Made by a program: the position numbers and the translations under genes. Shown here in pieces: positions 16,001 to 23,220 of a DNA stretch of 48,359 nt. The notes below the pieces were generated by a model. It saw only the letters and a program-made list of their open reading frames with translations. It was not told where the DNA came from and searched no databases. The stretch covers positions 1 to 48,359 of the forward strand of contig NZ_NFLL01000019.1 in NCBI RefSeq assembly GCF_002160895.1, given 5' to 3'. The DNA comes from Faecalibacterium sp. An122 (GTDB lineage: Bacteria > Bacillota > Clostridia > Oscillospirales > Ruminococcaceae). Within the stretch, counting starts at the first letter, position 1; each line of letters opens with the position of its first letter.

Positions 16001-16886
16001 AGAAAAGTACGCCAGCAACCCTGATATTGACCGCTCCCGCAGCAAGTACAACTTCCACCTGATCGAGCCAACCGGCAGGTATAGGGCAGAGGCCGAGAAT
16101 CAAATCCAGGCTGCCGGATGCCGTACCCGAACAGACAGCGTCCGGGTGGTGGAGGTTCTGTTCACCGCTACGCCGGAGTTTTTCAAAGGCAAGAAGCTGC
16201 CCGAAGTCCGGCGCTACTTTGAAGAAGTGCTCTGCTTCTTCGAGCAATACCAATCCAGAGAAACGATCATCTCCGCCGTGGTGCATATGGACGAGAAAAC
16301 GCCCCATATGCACCTTTCTTTTGTTCCGCTGACCGCAGACGGCCGCCTGAGTGCCAAGGAGATCGTGGGCAACAAAAAGAAGCTGACCTGGTGGCAGGAC
16401 AAGTTCTGGGAACACGTGGTCCAAAAATACCCCGACCTGGAGCGCGGCGAGAGCGCAAGCCAGACGGGACGCGACCACATCCCACCCCGCATTTTCAAGG
16501 AGATGACCCGCCTCAACAAGCAGCGCCAGAAGTTGGAGGAACTGCTTACCGGCATCGGGCCTCTTAATAGCAAAAAGCGGGCCGCCGAAATCTCCAAACT
16601 GCTGGACGGTTATATCCCGGCTGTGGAGAAGATGCACACTCAGCTCAAGAAGTACAACGTAGCCTTCACCGAGACGGCCACAGAGAACAAGCAACTGAAA
16701 AAGAAGGCCGCCGAGTTGGAGCAATCTCTGGAAGCCGCCACCAAAACCAGCGTCCTCAAGGAGCTGCGGGACGCACAGCTCCGGCGCGATTATGAGGATG
16801 CTCTGGCATTGCTGGAACGGATACCGAAAGAGGTTTTGGACGAATTCAGGAGGCCCAAAGCCGCCCAGCGTACTGCCGAACTTTGA
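15912..16886 (+). CDS. mobV: MobV-family (pMV158 MobM/Pre-like) relaxase of element 2
   Basis: A 324-residue mobilization protein that nicks oriT and carries the strand in conjugative transfer. The N-terminus YAIMRFAKYK is followed by AHNER, where His25 corresponds to the catalytic His22 of MobM. The metal-binding motif HMDEKTPHMH is at 125-134. The C-terminus from about 230 is a predicted coiled coil. The start is TTG 15912, six bases after AGGAGGG, and the family N-terminus begins just here; ATG 15936 would cut into the conserved strand. A matching oriT lies at 11640-11684. No type IV secretion genes are seen, so the element should be mobilizable by a helper rather than self-transmissible. 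The xis gene follows after 21 bases. Confidence 0.92.
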   Translation: MSQPQYAIMRFAKYKGPEISNIEAHNERTKEKYASNPDIDRSRSKYNFHLIEPTGRYRAEAENQIQAAGCRTRTDSVRVVEVLFTATPEFFKGKKLPEVRRYFEEVLCFFEQYQSRETIISAVVHMDEKTPHMHLSFVPLTADGRLSAKEIVGNKKKLTWWQDKFWEHVVQKYPDLERGESASQTGRDHIPPRIFKEMTRLNKQRQKLEELLTGIGPLNSKKRAAEISKLLDGYIPAVEKMHTQLKKYNVAFTETATENKQLKKKAAELEQSLEAATKTSVLKELRDAQLRRDYEDALALLERIPKEVLDEFRRPKAAQRTAEL

Positions 16887-16907
16887 ACCATGAAAAGGAG
16901 AATGCCA

Positions 16908-17213
16908 ATGAAGAAAAATAACAACACACCCACAAATTTCACCTCAGAAACCTTGCAAAACACCCCCGAAACCGGTACAATGGAATCAGTCACCCAAAAC
17001 AATGCCGTCAAGTCTCCGAACTCTGACCTGAAACAGCCCGAACGGAAAGCCTGTGTCTACACGGTGGAGGAGGTGGCGCAGATGCTGGCCATCAGCCTGC
17101 GCTCTGCCTATAACCTGTGCAACAGCACCACCGAGTTCCGTGTCTTACGGGTAGGCGGAAGCATCCGCGTCCCCAAGGACAGTTTTCACGCCTGGCTGTT
17201 CCGGGCAGCCTGA
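16908..17213 (+). CDS. xis: Excisionase-like helix-turn-helix protein of element 2
   Basis: A 101-residue paralogue of the protein at 2500. It has a disordered Asn/Thr-rich N-terminus, then a winged-helix excisionase fold (YTVEEVAQML at about 51-60, SIRVPKDSFHAWLF near the end). It probably promotes excision at the tRNA-Lys site. The start is ATG 16908 with AAAAGGAG 7 bases upstream. An in-frame ATG at 16890 precedes that ribosome-binding site and is rejected. The gap to the integrase gene is 13 bases. It aligns with the element 1 copy over its whole length, so xis-int behaves as one inherited cassette. Confidence 0.85.
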   Translation: MKKNNNTPTNFTSETLQNTPETGTMESVTQNNAVKSPNSDLKQPERKACVYTVEEVAQMLAISLRSAYNLCNSTTEFRVLRVGGSIRVPKDSFHAWLFRAA

Positions 17214-17226
17214 CAAGGAGGCAGTT

Positions 17227-18612
17227 ATGGCATATATCACCAAACGCGGCGGCTCTTATGGCGTCCGCTACACCTACCAGGACGAGCACGGCAAAAGCTG
17301 CGACAAATGGGAAAGTTTCTCCACCAAAGAGGAGGCGATGAACCGCAAAAAGCAGGTCGAGCACGAGCTGGCCAGCGGCACCTTCCTGATCCCTTCAACG
17401 GTAACGGTCGGTGAGTTCCTGATGGACTGGCTGCCCAAACAGTGCAGCAAGCATAAGTGGGCACCCAAGACTTATCAGTCCAATCTGTCCACCATCCAAA
17501 ACCTTATTGTTCCCTATATCGGAAACATGGAGATGCAGAAGCTCAAGCCTTATCACTTGGAGAACCTGTACAGCACTCTGAGCAAGACGCCTTGCGGCCA
17601 GTATATCGAAGGCAAAAAGCAGAAGCTGACCCCCAAACAAAAGCAGCGGCTGCTTTCCGGTACCACCATCCATGAGGTCCACCGATTGCTGCACACCGCA
17701 TTCCTCTATGCGGTGGAGTGGGGCATTCTACTGAAAAGCCCCGTCCCTCTGGAAGGCCCCAAAAAGACTACCCAGGAGCGGAGCATCTGGAGCGTTGAGG
17801 AAATGCGGGCGGCCCTCGCCAGCATGGAGGACCCTATCCTTCATCTGGCGGTCCACCTGACTCTGGTTGGCGCACTGCGGGAAGGCGAAGTGGCAGGGCT
17901 TACCCCGGAAGACATCGACTTTGACGCCGCCGGCGGGGTCGGCACCTTTTCAGTCAACAAGTCGATGCAGCGGGTACAGAAAGAATCTCTAAGCCAAGTA
18001 GGCGACAGTTGTGTGTTAAAAGCCTTTGAGGACAAGCGGGAGGGCAGCAAGACCCTTCTGATTCTAAAAAGCACCAAAACAGATGCATCTCGCCGGATCA
18101 TCTTCCTGACCGCCGCTCTCCGGGAGGAACTGAAATGCTGGCTGGAACAGTTAAAAGCCGACGAGTCCCGTGCACCAGAACGCTACCACGACAGCGGAAT
18201 GCTTCTCCGCCTGCCCAACGGTCAGGCCGTGGAGCCGGTCCTCATCCGCAAAAAGTTCCTCAAGTGGCAGGACGCGCACCCGGAATTTCCCCGCATCGTT
18301 TTTCATGGGCTGCGGCATTCCAGTGCCACCTACCAGCTGATGATCTCGGGCGGCGATGTGAAAGCCGTACAAGGCACGACAGGCCATGCCAGCGCGGATA
18401 TGCTGGTCAATACCTATGCCCATATCCAGCAGACTTCCCGCAAAGAGCTGGGACAAAAGTTCGAGGAGAGCTTTTACAAGGAAGCCGGTAAGCCCGCTCA
18501 ACCGTCTGAGATAGCCGGTGAGACCGCCATCTCCATGTCCGCCTTGCTCGATCTGTTGAATAACGCCGACCCTGCGGTGAAGGCACAGCTCCGCTTGGCC
18601 CTCATGACCTGA
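17227..18612 (+). CDS. int: Tyrosine integrase of element 2
   Basis: A 461-residue tyrosine recombinase colinear with that of element 1. Catalytic residues are R218, H360/R363 (HGLRHSS), H387 (TTGHA) and Y397 (VNTYAH). It has an N-terminal arm-binding domain and a SAM-like core-binding domain at about 58-170. The start is ATG 17227 with AAGGAGG 5-6 bases upstream. The gene ends 160 bp before the tRNA-Lys 3' end, its target, with arm-type repeats between. The conserved catalytic domain and diverged central region suggest that both integrases use the same tRNA but have drifted. Cross-recognition of the two att sites is possible. Confidence 0.95.
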   Translation: MAYITKRGGSYGVRYTYQDEHGKSCDKWESFSTKEEAMNRKKQVEHELASGTFLIPSTVTVGEFLMDWLPKQCSKHKWAPKTYQSNLSTIQNLIVPYIGNMEMQKLKPYHLENLYSTLSKTPCGQYIEGKKQKLTPKQKQRLLSGTTIHEVHRLLHTAFLYAVEWGILLKSPVPLEGPKKTTQERSIWSVEEMRAALASMEDPILHLAVHLTLVGALREGEVAGLTPEDIDFDAAGGVGTFSVNKSMQRVQKESLSQVGDSCVLKAFEDKREGSKTLLILKSTKTDASRRIIFLTAALREELKCWLEQLKADESRAPERYHDSGMLLRLPNGQAVEPVLIRKKFLKWQDAHPEFPRIVFHGLRHSSATYQLMISGGDVKAVQGTTGHASADMLVNTYAHIQQTSRKELGQKFEESFYKEAGKPAQPSEIAGETAISMSALLDLLNNADPAVKAQLRLALMT

Positions 18613-18678
18613 TGCAAATTCAGGCACAAACTGCAAAGGAATTCCACAGGATATAAAATCCTCCTGCGAAAAGCCTGA

Positions 18679-18707
18679 CCGTGCAGAAACCGTGCACCGA
18701 CCGTGCA
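18679..18707 (+). promoter_or_regulatory. Three 11-bp-phased CCGTGCA arm sites, right end of element 2
   Basis: CCGTGCA starts at 18679, 18690 and 18701, with the same word and 11-bp spacing as the set at 4533-4561 at the left end. This is the expected pattern for integrase arm sites on both sides of one integrated element. Confidence 0.72.
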
Positions 18708-18731
18708 CTCCCCGCCTTTGGGCGGGTACAT

Positions 18732-18770
18732 AAAAAGAAAAAGCGTCAAATCTTACGATTCAACGCTTTT
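18732..18770 (-). terminator. Terminator of tRNA-Lys, supplied by element 2
   Basis: On the minus strand just after the CCA end there is a 14-bp stem (AAAAGCG... with two G-U pairs), a GTAA tetraloop, then TTTTTCTTTTT. The wobble pairs form only in the minus-strand RNA, which fixes its direction. Confidence 0.8.
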
Positions 18771-18771
18771 C

Positions 18772-18818
18772 TTTGGTGCGCTCGCGGGAACTCGAATCCC
18801 GGGCCCTCTGATTAAAAG
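18772..18818 (-). repeat. Attachment site of element 2 within tRNA-Lys
   Basis: A 47-bp segment shared with 4345-4391 (45 of 47 identical). It covers the tRNA 3' half from the anticodon loop to CCA, so integration rebuilds a complete tRNA gene. The distance between copies gives an element of about 14.4 kb. Confidence 0.88.
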
Positions 18819-18849
18819 TCAGATGCTCTACCGACTGAGCTACGAGCGC
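18774..18849 (-). tRNA. tRNA-Lys (anticodon TTT)
   Basis: A 76-base tRNA with CCA encoded. The acceptor stem is GCGCTCG/CGAGCGC and the D-arm is GCTC...GAGC. The anticodon stem is TCTGA/TCAGA with loop CTTTTAA (anticodon TTT). The T-arm is CGGGA/TCCCG with loop TTCGAGT. The T-stem closes on the loop with A53-U61 where G53-C61 is normal; both copies in this window share this. It is the integration target of the two elements to the left. Confidence 0.96.
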
Positions 18850-18893
18850 ATATTTGGGGGCAGAAAAACTGCACAGTGCTATACTGCCCGACT

Positions 18894-18922
18894 ATTCTAC
18901 CACAGCTGAAGCCAAATTGCAA
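18894..18922 (-). promoter_or_regulatory. Promoter of tRNA-Lys
   Basis: Minus strand: -35 TTGCAA (18922-18917), 17-bp spacer, -10 TAGAAT (18899-18894), 45 bp before the tRNA 5' end. Confidence 0.65.
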
Positions 18923-18965
18923 GACCTGACGCAAAAAAGTCCGCCGGCGCGGCAGGAAGTTCCTC

Positions 18966-18994
18966 TTTACAAAGGAAAACAAAATAGTTACAAT
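18966..18994 (+). promoter_or_regulatory. Promoter of the DUF3048 gene pair
   Basis: -35 TTTACA (18966-18971), 17-bp spacer, -10 TACAAT (18989-18994), about 98 bp before the first start codon. Confidence 0.7.
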
Positions 18995-19091
18995 GGGAGA
19001 TATACAGCGTGCCCGGCTTTGCACGTTCCTGTGCGCCAGGACACCGGGCGGAGCCCCGTCCCCCACACCACTGTAAAGGAGCGATAGATTT

Positions 19092-20273
19092 ATGAAGATC
19101 ACTCGCCGTCTGCTGCTGCGCTGCTCGGCAGTTTTTGCCGGCTGCCTGGTTTTTACCGGCGCCAGCACCAAGGGCAGCTTCATGGATTGGCTGCAAAAGG
19201 TGTTCGGCAAGGAGGAAGCCGCTTCCTCCAGCGCCGCCTCCTCTGCTGCCTCCTCCCAGCCTGCTGCCAGCAGCGCCCCGGCGTTGCCCCCCTACGATGC
19301 CGACCCCCTCACCGGTGAAGCCAAGACCGGCAACGGCCGGATCATCGGCGTCATGGTCAACAACATCTGCAACAGCGCCCGCCAGAACGCCCGGCCCCAC
19401 CGTGGCCTGTCGTCGGCCTCCATCCTCATCGAGTCCAAGGTGGAGGGCAACATCAGCCGCCTGTGCGCCCTTTATAACAATGTAGACGCCATCCCCGAGG
19501 TGGGTCCCCTGCGCTCGGGCCGGGACCAGTTCCTCCAGCTGATTATGCCCTGGCAGGGTCTGTATTACCACGACGGCGAGAGTGTGTTCTGCACCCAGCA
19601 CATCAGCCAGTGGAATTATTCCGGCCTGAACATCGGCGGCAAGAGCTACTTCAACACCCCCACCCATCCCCATGTGGCCCATCGGGACAGCCGGGGCGGC
19701 GTGGTGGCCTATGAGCACACCGAGTTCACCTCGGGGCCCGAGATCCGTCAGGCCGCCCAAAACGCATCCATCGGCCTGACCTACAACTACGACACCACCT
19801 TCTTCCCCTTCACCGACTACCGCACCGGCGAGATCGAGCTGCTGGAGGGTTATGAGGCCGCCCGGTCGGTCACCGTCCGCCATTCGGCCAACTATCAGTC
19901 TGCCTTCAGCTACAGCAGCCCCGACAAGGTCTACCGGATGCAGATGTACAGCGCCCGCACCGGCCAGTTTGAGGCCGCTGTGGACGAATTGAACGGCCAG
20001 CAGCTGGCCTTTGAGAACCTGGTGGTCTGCTTTGCCCCCATCGCTGCCTATCCCGGCGACTCGGGCGATGTCCAGCAGGTCCAGTATATCGCCGGCGGCG
20101 AAGCCTACCTCTTTACCCGCGGCCGGGTGCGGGTCTGCCAGTGGTCCAAGCTGGCCCCCGACCTGCCTCTGGAACTGACCGACAACGGCCAGCCGGTGTC
20201 CCTGAACCGCGGCCGCACCTATCTGGCCATCGTGGACGAGGACGAGCAGGGTTACTTCACCTTCAATGCCTGA
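19092..20273 (+). CDS. DUF3048 (YerB-like) exported protein
   Basis: A 393-residue protein. The basic N-terminus and hydrophobic stretch end in FAGC near residue 18, which could be a lipobox. A Ser/Ala-rich linker (about 45-67) joins it to a DUF3048 domain carrying the typical start DADPLTGEA, MVNN, ARPHRGLSSA and GPLRSGRDQF. It is probably anchored outside the membrane. The family (Bacillus YerB) has no settled function. The start is ATG 19092 with AAAGGAG about 10 bases upstream. It overlaps no gene and is followed 19 bases later by a second DUF3048 gene, so the two form an operon by duplication. Confidence 0.85.
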   Translation: MKITRRLLLRCSAVFAGCLVFTGASTKGSFMDWLQKVFGKEEAASSSAASSAASSQPAASSAPALPPYDADPLTGEAKTGNGRIIGVMVNNICNSARQNARPHRGLSSASILIESKVEGNISRLCALYNNVDAIPEVGPLRSGRDQFLQLIMPWQGLYYHDGESVFCTQHISQWNYSGLNIGGKSYFNTPTHPHVAHRDSRGGVVAYEHTEFTSGPEIRQAAQNASIGLTYNYDTTFFPFTDYRTGEIELLEGYEAARSVTVRHSANYQSAFSYSSPDKVYRMQMYSARTGQFEAAVDELNGQQLAFENLVVCFAPIAAYPGDSGDVQQVQYIAGGEAYLFTRGRVRVCQWSKLAPDLPLELTDNGQPVSLNRGRTYLAIVDEDEQGYFTFNA

Positions 20274-20292
20274 TTTTGGAAGGATTTTCGCC

Positions 20293-21387
20293 ATGAAGAA
20301 ACACACTCTGGCATGGGCGGCCCTCTGTTTTTCAGTGCTGATGCTGACCGGCTGCGCCCTGTTTGCCCAGCAGAGCCGCTCTGCCGCGGAAGAGGATACC
20401 CTTGCCCTAGATCCTCTCACCGGCGAGGCTGCCCGCTGGCCCGGCCAGCGGCCGGCCGCCGTCTTTATTGACAACGGCCCGGAGGCCAGCCGTCAATGGG
20501 GCATCGGGGAGGCATCGGTGGTCTTTGAGGCCCTCACCGAGGGGGAAAACGCCACCAGCCTCTGTCTGGTCTACCCTTCCCTGGAGGCGGTTCCCAAGAC
20601 GGGGCCGGTGGCCCAGGGGCGGGACCTCTATCTCCAGCTTCTGGCCTGCCAGCAGGTAATCCCCATTCAGCGCGGCGCCACCGTCTACGCGGCCAATTTC
20701 GAGGATTATTACGAGGTTCTCCCTCTGGACGCTCTTTCCCTGGGGATCAAGGGCTTCACCTATGAGGGGGTCTGGGGCCAGCCCGACCAGATCAGCTGGA
20801 CCACCAGCGGCGCCGACCTGCTGCCTCTGGCAGACAGCGCCGGGGTTTCCCTCCATGTACAGCCCAAGACCGACCCGGCGTCCGCCGACAGCGACGCTTC
20901 CGTCGGAGAATCCACCGCCAAGCTGCCCCCGCTCCTTCCCTTCGGCGAGACCGCCAACGGCAAGGAGGGCGCTTCCTCGGTGGAACTGATCTTTTCTCCC
21001 TCCAGCTCCACCCACTTCACCTACGACGAGGGCACCGGCCAGTACCTGATGGCCCGGTCGGACGGGTCCCCTCAGACCGACGCCAACACCAGCACCCAGG
21101 CGGGTTTTGACAACCTGCTGATTCTCTACAGCGCCCCCTCCCTGCGGGACGACGGCTATTGCTGGGGATACGATCTGACCATGGGCGCCGGGGTATACCT
21201 GAACGGCGGATCGGTATGGAGCATCCTCTGGATGCCCGGGGTGGACTCCACCCTCGCCATCTACAATTCGGACGGCACCGCCCTGAACATCCATCCCGGC
21301 ACCAGCTACATCGCCCTCATGGGCAGCGTAGCCGGCCAGGAAGTCATCCTGCGGGACAGCCAGGGCACCGAGATGACCGCCAACTGA
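20293..21387 (+). CDS. DUF3048-family lipoprotein, shortened paralogue
   Basis: A 364-residue protein with a clear lipoprotein signal peptide (LMLTGC, cysteine at about 19) and the same DPLTGEA entry as its neighbour. The conserved MVNN and ARPHRG segments are changed (VFIDNG, SRQWGIGEAS). A low-complexity insert rich in Ser/Pro/Ala occurs in the middle (about 195-230). The start is ATG 20293 after GGAAGGA; an upstream in-frame codon at 20266 overlaps the previous gene and lacks a signal. It is probably a diverged partner of the first DUF3048 protein on the cell surface. Function is unknown. Confidence 0.78.
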   Translation: MKKHTLAWAALCFSVLMLTGCALFAQQSRSAAEEDTLALDPLTGEAARWPGQRPAAVFIDNGPEASRQWGIGEASVVFEALTEGENATSLCLVYPSLEAVPKTGPVAQGRDLYLQLLACQQVIPIQRGATVYAANFEDYYEVLPLDALSLGIKGFTYEGVWGQPDQISWTTSGADLLPLADSAGVSLHVQPKTDPASADSDASVGESTAKLPPLLPFGETANGKEGASSVELIFSPSSSTHFTYDEGTGQYLMARSDGSPQTDANTSTQAGFDNLLILYSAPSLRDDGYCWGYDLTMGAGVYLNGGSVWSILWMPGVDSTLAIYNSDGTALNIHPGTSYIALMGSVAGQEVILRDSQGTEMTAN

Positions 21388-21410
21388 TCCCCCTTCTGCA
21401 CCAGCAAATC

Positions 21411-21459
21411 AAAAACGCCGCCCTCTGCCGGACAGGCAGGGAGCGGCGCTTTCTTTTTT
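21411..21459. terminator. Bidirectional terminator between convergent genes
   Basis: A-run, then a stem starting CGCCGCCCTCTGCC and closing GGCAGGGAGCGGCG, then TTTCTTTTTT. It serves the DUF3048 pair (plus) and the histidine phosphatase (minus). Confidence 0.8.
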
Positions 21460-21498
21460 GACGATACAGGAGCGCAGGGCGCTCCCTTTGGCCCGGTT

Positions 21499-22173
21499 TT
21501 ACCGGTAGGATTCGTTTTCCTCGGTCTCGGCCTGGCCCCGCAGGGTGTCGGCATAGCCGTAGGGCACGATGTCGATGGCCTCCACCATCCGGTCCCGCAT
21601 CCACAGCTGGACGTCGGTCTGGACGGTATAGCCGCAGCCGGGGTCGGCCATCCACTGTTCGGGGCGGCGGCTGGGCAGGGCGTGCTGGGACAGCATGCTG
21701 ACGATGACGCCGCCATGGGTGACGCAGGCGGCCTCGGTGACGTCCATCCGGATCATATACTCAAACAGTTTCAGGAGGGACTCGCCGCACCGCCGGTGGA
21801 AATCCGCCGTGGGCTCAGCCCCCTCAGGGGTGAAGCCGGAGCCGGGGGTGATCCAGCGGGAGAAATCCGGGTCCTTCACCAGCTCTTTCACCGGGCGGTT
21901 CTCAAACACGCCGAAATGAGCCTCCCGCAGGTCGTGGACGGTAAACTGATGGGCCGCCCCCGGGAAAAGGATGTTCGCCGTCTCGACCGCCCGCAGCATC
22001 GGGGAGGAAAAGACGGTATCCACCTCCGGGTAAGTAAACCGCGCCTGCAGCTCGGCCAGCTGGGCCCGGCCCTCGTCGCACAGGGGCAGGTCGGTCCCGC
22101 CGCCGATGTACCGACCCTCCAGATTGCCGGCGGTCAGGCCGTGGCGGATCAGATGCAGCTTAAAGGTCTTCAT
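21499..22173 (-). CDS. Histidine phosphatase family protein (phosphoglycerate mutase-like)
   Basis: A 224-residue enzyme of the branch-1 histidine phosphatase superfamily. The catalytic motif LIRHGLT is at residues 8-14 with nucleophile His11. Further active-site elements are SSPMLRAVETA (second Arg), REAHFG with the acidic residue, and VTHGG with the second His. These enzymes remove phosphate from small metabolites such as alpha-ribazole phosphate or sugar phosphates; the substrate here is not predictable. The start is ATG 22173 with GAGGTG about 11 bases upstream. In-frame upstream codons lie beyond the promoter. It stands alone and diverges from the XRE gene at 22462. Confidence 0.85.
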   Translation of the reverse strand: MKTFKLHLIRHGLTAGNLEGRYIGGGTDLPLCDEGRAQLAELQARFTYPEVDTVFSSPMLRAVETANILFPGAAHQFTVHDLREAHFGVFENRPVKELVKDPDFSRWITPGSGFTPEGAEPTADFHRRCGESLLKLFEYMIRMDVTEAACVTHGGVIVSMLSQHALPSRRPEQWMADPGCGYTVQTDVQLWMRDRMVEAIDIVPYGYADTLRGQAETEENESYR

Positions 22174-22271
22174 GCAAACAACGCACCTCTTTCGTACCAG
22201 AGCCCCGCGCTCCAAAAAAATTTTGCGCCCGCGGCGCGCCGCAGACACAAGATAGGCGGGGAATATGGTTA

Positions 22272-22300
22272 AGTGTATCATATATCTGGTGGCAGGGCAA
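22272..22300 (-). promoter_or_regulatory. Promoter candidate of the histidine phosphatase gene
   Basis: Minus strand: -35 TTGCCC (22300-22295), 17-bp spacer, -10 TACACT (22277-22272). Confidence 0.5.
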
Positions 22301-22352
22301 GTCTTTTGACAAAAACGACGAAAAATCACGCAAAACATCGGCGATTTTTTCC

Positions 22353-22381
22353 TTTACAAGTCGTTTTCCCTTGTGTATAAT
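22353..22381 (+). promoter_or_regulatory. Promoter of the XRE gene at 22462
   Basis: -35 TTTACA (22353-22358), 17-bp spacer, perfect -10 TATAAT (22376-22381). It is about 80 bp before the start codon. Confidence 0.75.
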
Positions 22382-22461
22382 CAACATGTTGTTGAAAGAA
22401 AGGTAAAAAGGGCTTTTTTCGTCGGCTATGCGGAAACCATCAAAGCCCGGGAGGATCATTC

Positions 22462-23166
22462 ATGGAATTCAACCGTATCATCAAGCTGCTGCGCACCGAG
22501 CGGGGCATCACCCAGAAACAGGCCGCGGAGGATCTGCATATTTCCCAGGCCCTTTTGTCCCACTATGAAAAAGGCATCCGGGAATGCGGCTTGGACTTTG
22601 TGGTCCGGGTTGCGGACTACTATGGGGTGTCCTGCGACTATCTGCTGGGCCGCAGCGCAGACCGCACCGGCGCCGTCCTGACGGCCGACGACATCCCCAA
22701 TCCCGACAAGATGAAGGACAGCGTCTACCACGGCAGCGTTCTGCCCACCATGAACAAAAAGCTGATTTCCAACAGCCTGAACGTCCTCTACGCCAAGGTG
22801 GGCCAGTGCCACAACAAGGCCCTGGTCACCGAGATCAGCACCTACCTGATGATGTCGGTGTACAAGATGTTCCGTCTGCTGTACACCAGCGGCCCCCACA
22901 ACTCGGCCAGCATGTTCAGCATCAGCGAGGGCCAGTGGAACGGCTATTCGGACGCCGTGATGCGGATGGCCGAGGCCAACGTCAACGTCCTGCTGTCGGG
23001 CGGCAGCATCAAGAATGGCGAGGGCCTGGACGACACCGAGCCCCTGGCCATGACCACCGAGAGCCTGACCCGGGAGTTCCCCCTCTATGCTTCCAGCCTG
23101 CTGAACCTGGTCAAGACCAGCGAGACCCGCATCCGCGGCCTCACCCCGCCGGACGAGAACAAGTAA
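22462..23166 (+). CDS. XRE-family transcriptional regulator
   Basis: A 234-residue protein with an N-terminal Cro/C1 helix-turn-helix (about 5-60: IIKLLRTERGITQKQAAEDL) and DYLLGRS at the junction, typical of small Firmicute XRE regulators. The C-terminal 165 residues are helical and unassigned. The start is ATG 22462 with GGGAGGATC upstream. It has its own strong promoter and a bidirectional terminator, so it is monocistronic. The target is unknown. Related proteins of this length are common chromosomal regulators in Oscillospiraceae, so it need not come from a mobile element. Confidence 0.83.
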   Translation: MEFNRIIKLLRTERGITQKQAAEDLHISQALLSHYEKGIRECGLDFVVRVADYYGVSCDYLLGRSADRTGAVLTADDIPNPDKMKDSVYHGSVLPTMNKKLISNSLNVLYAKVGQCHNKALVTEISTYLMMSVYKMFRLLYTSGPHNSASMFSISEGQWNGYSDAVMRMAEANVNVLLSGGSIKNGEGLDDTEPLAMTTESLTREFPLYASSLLNLVKTSETRIRGLTPPDENK

Positions 23167-23170
23167 TCCT

Positions 23171-23217
23171 AAAAACACCAGCGCCCCCGCGTCAGTTAAA
23201 ACGCGGGGGCGCTTTTT
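23171..23217. terminator. Bidirectional terminator
   Basis: AAAAA, stem AGCGCCCCCGCG with its complement CGCGGGGGCGCT around a 10-base loop, then TTTTT. It separates the XRE gene (plus) from the hydrolase (minus). Confidence 0.85.
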
Positions 23218-23220
23218 GCG

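Noticed and set aside
1-18850. Self-transmissible conjugative element (ICE)
   Set aside because: No type IV secretion, coupling-protein or VirB4-like gene is visible in element 2. It is better described as mobilizable. Element 1 is incomplete, so it stays open for that one.
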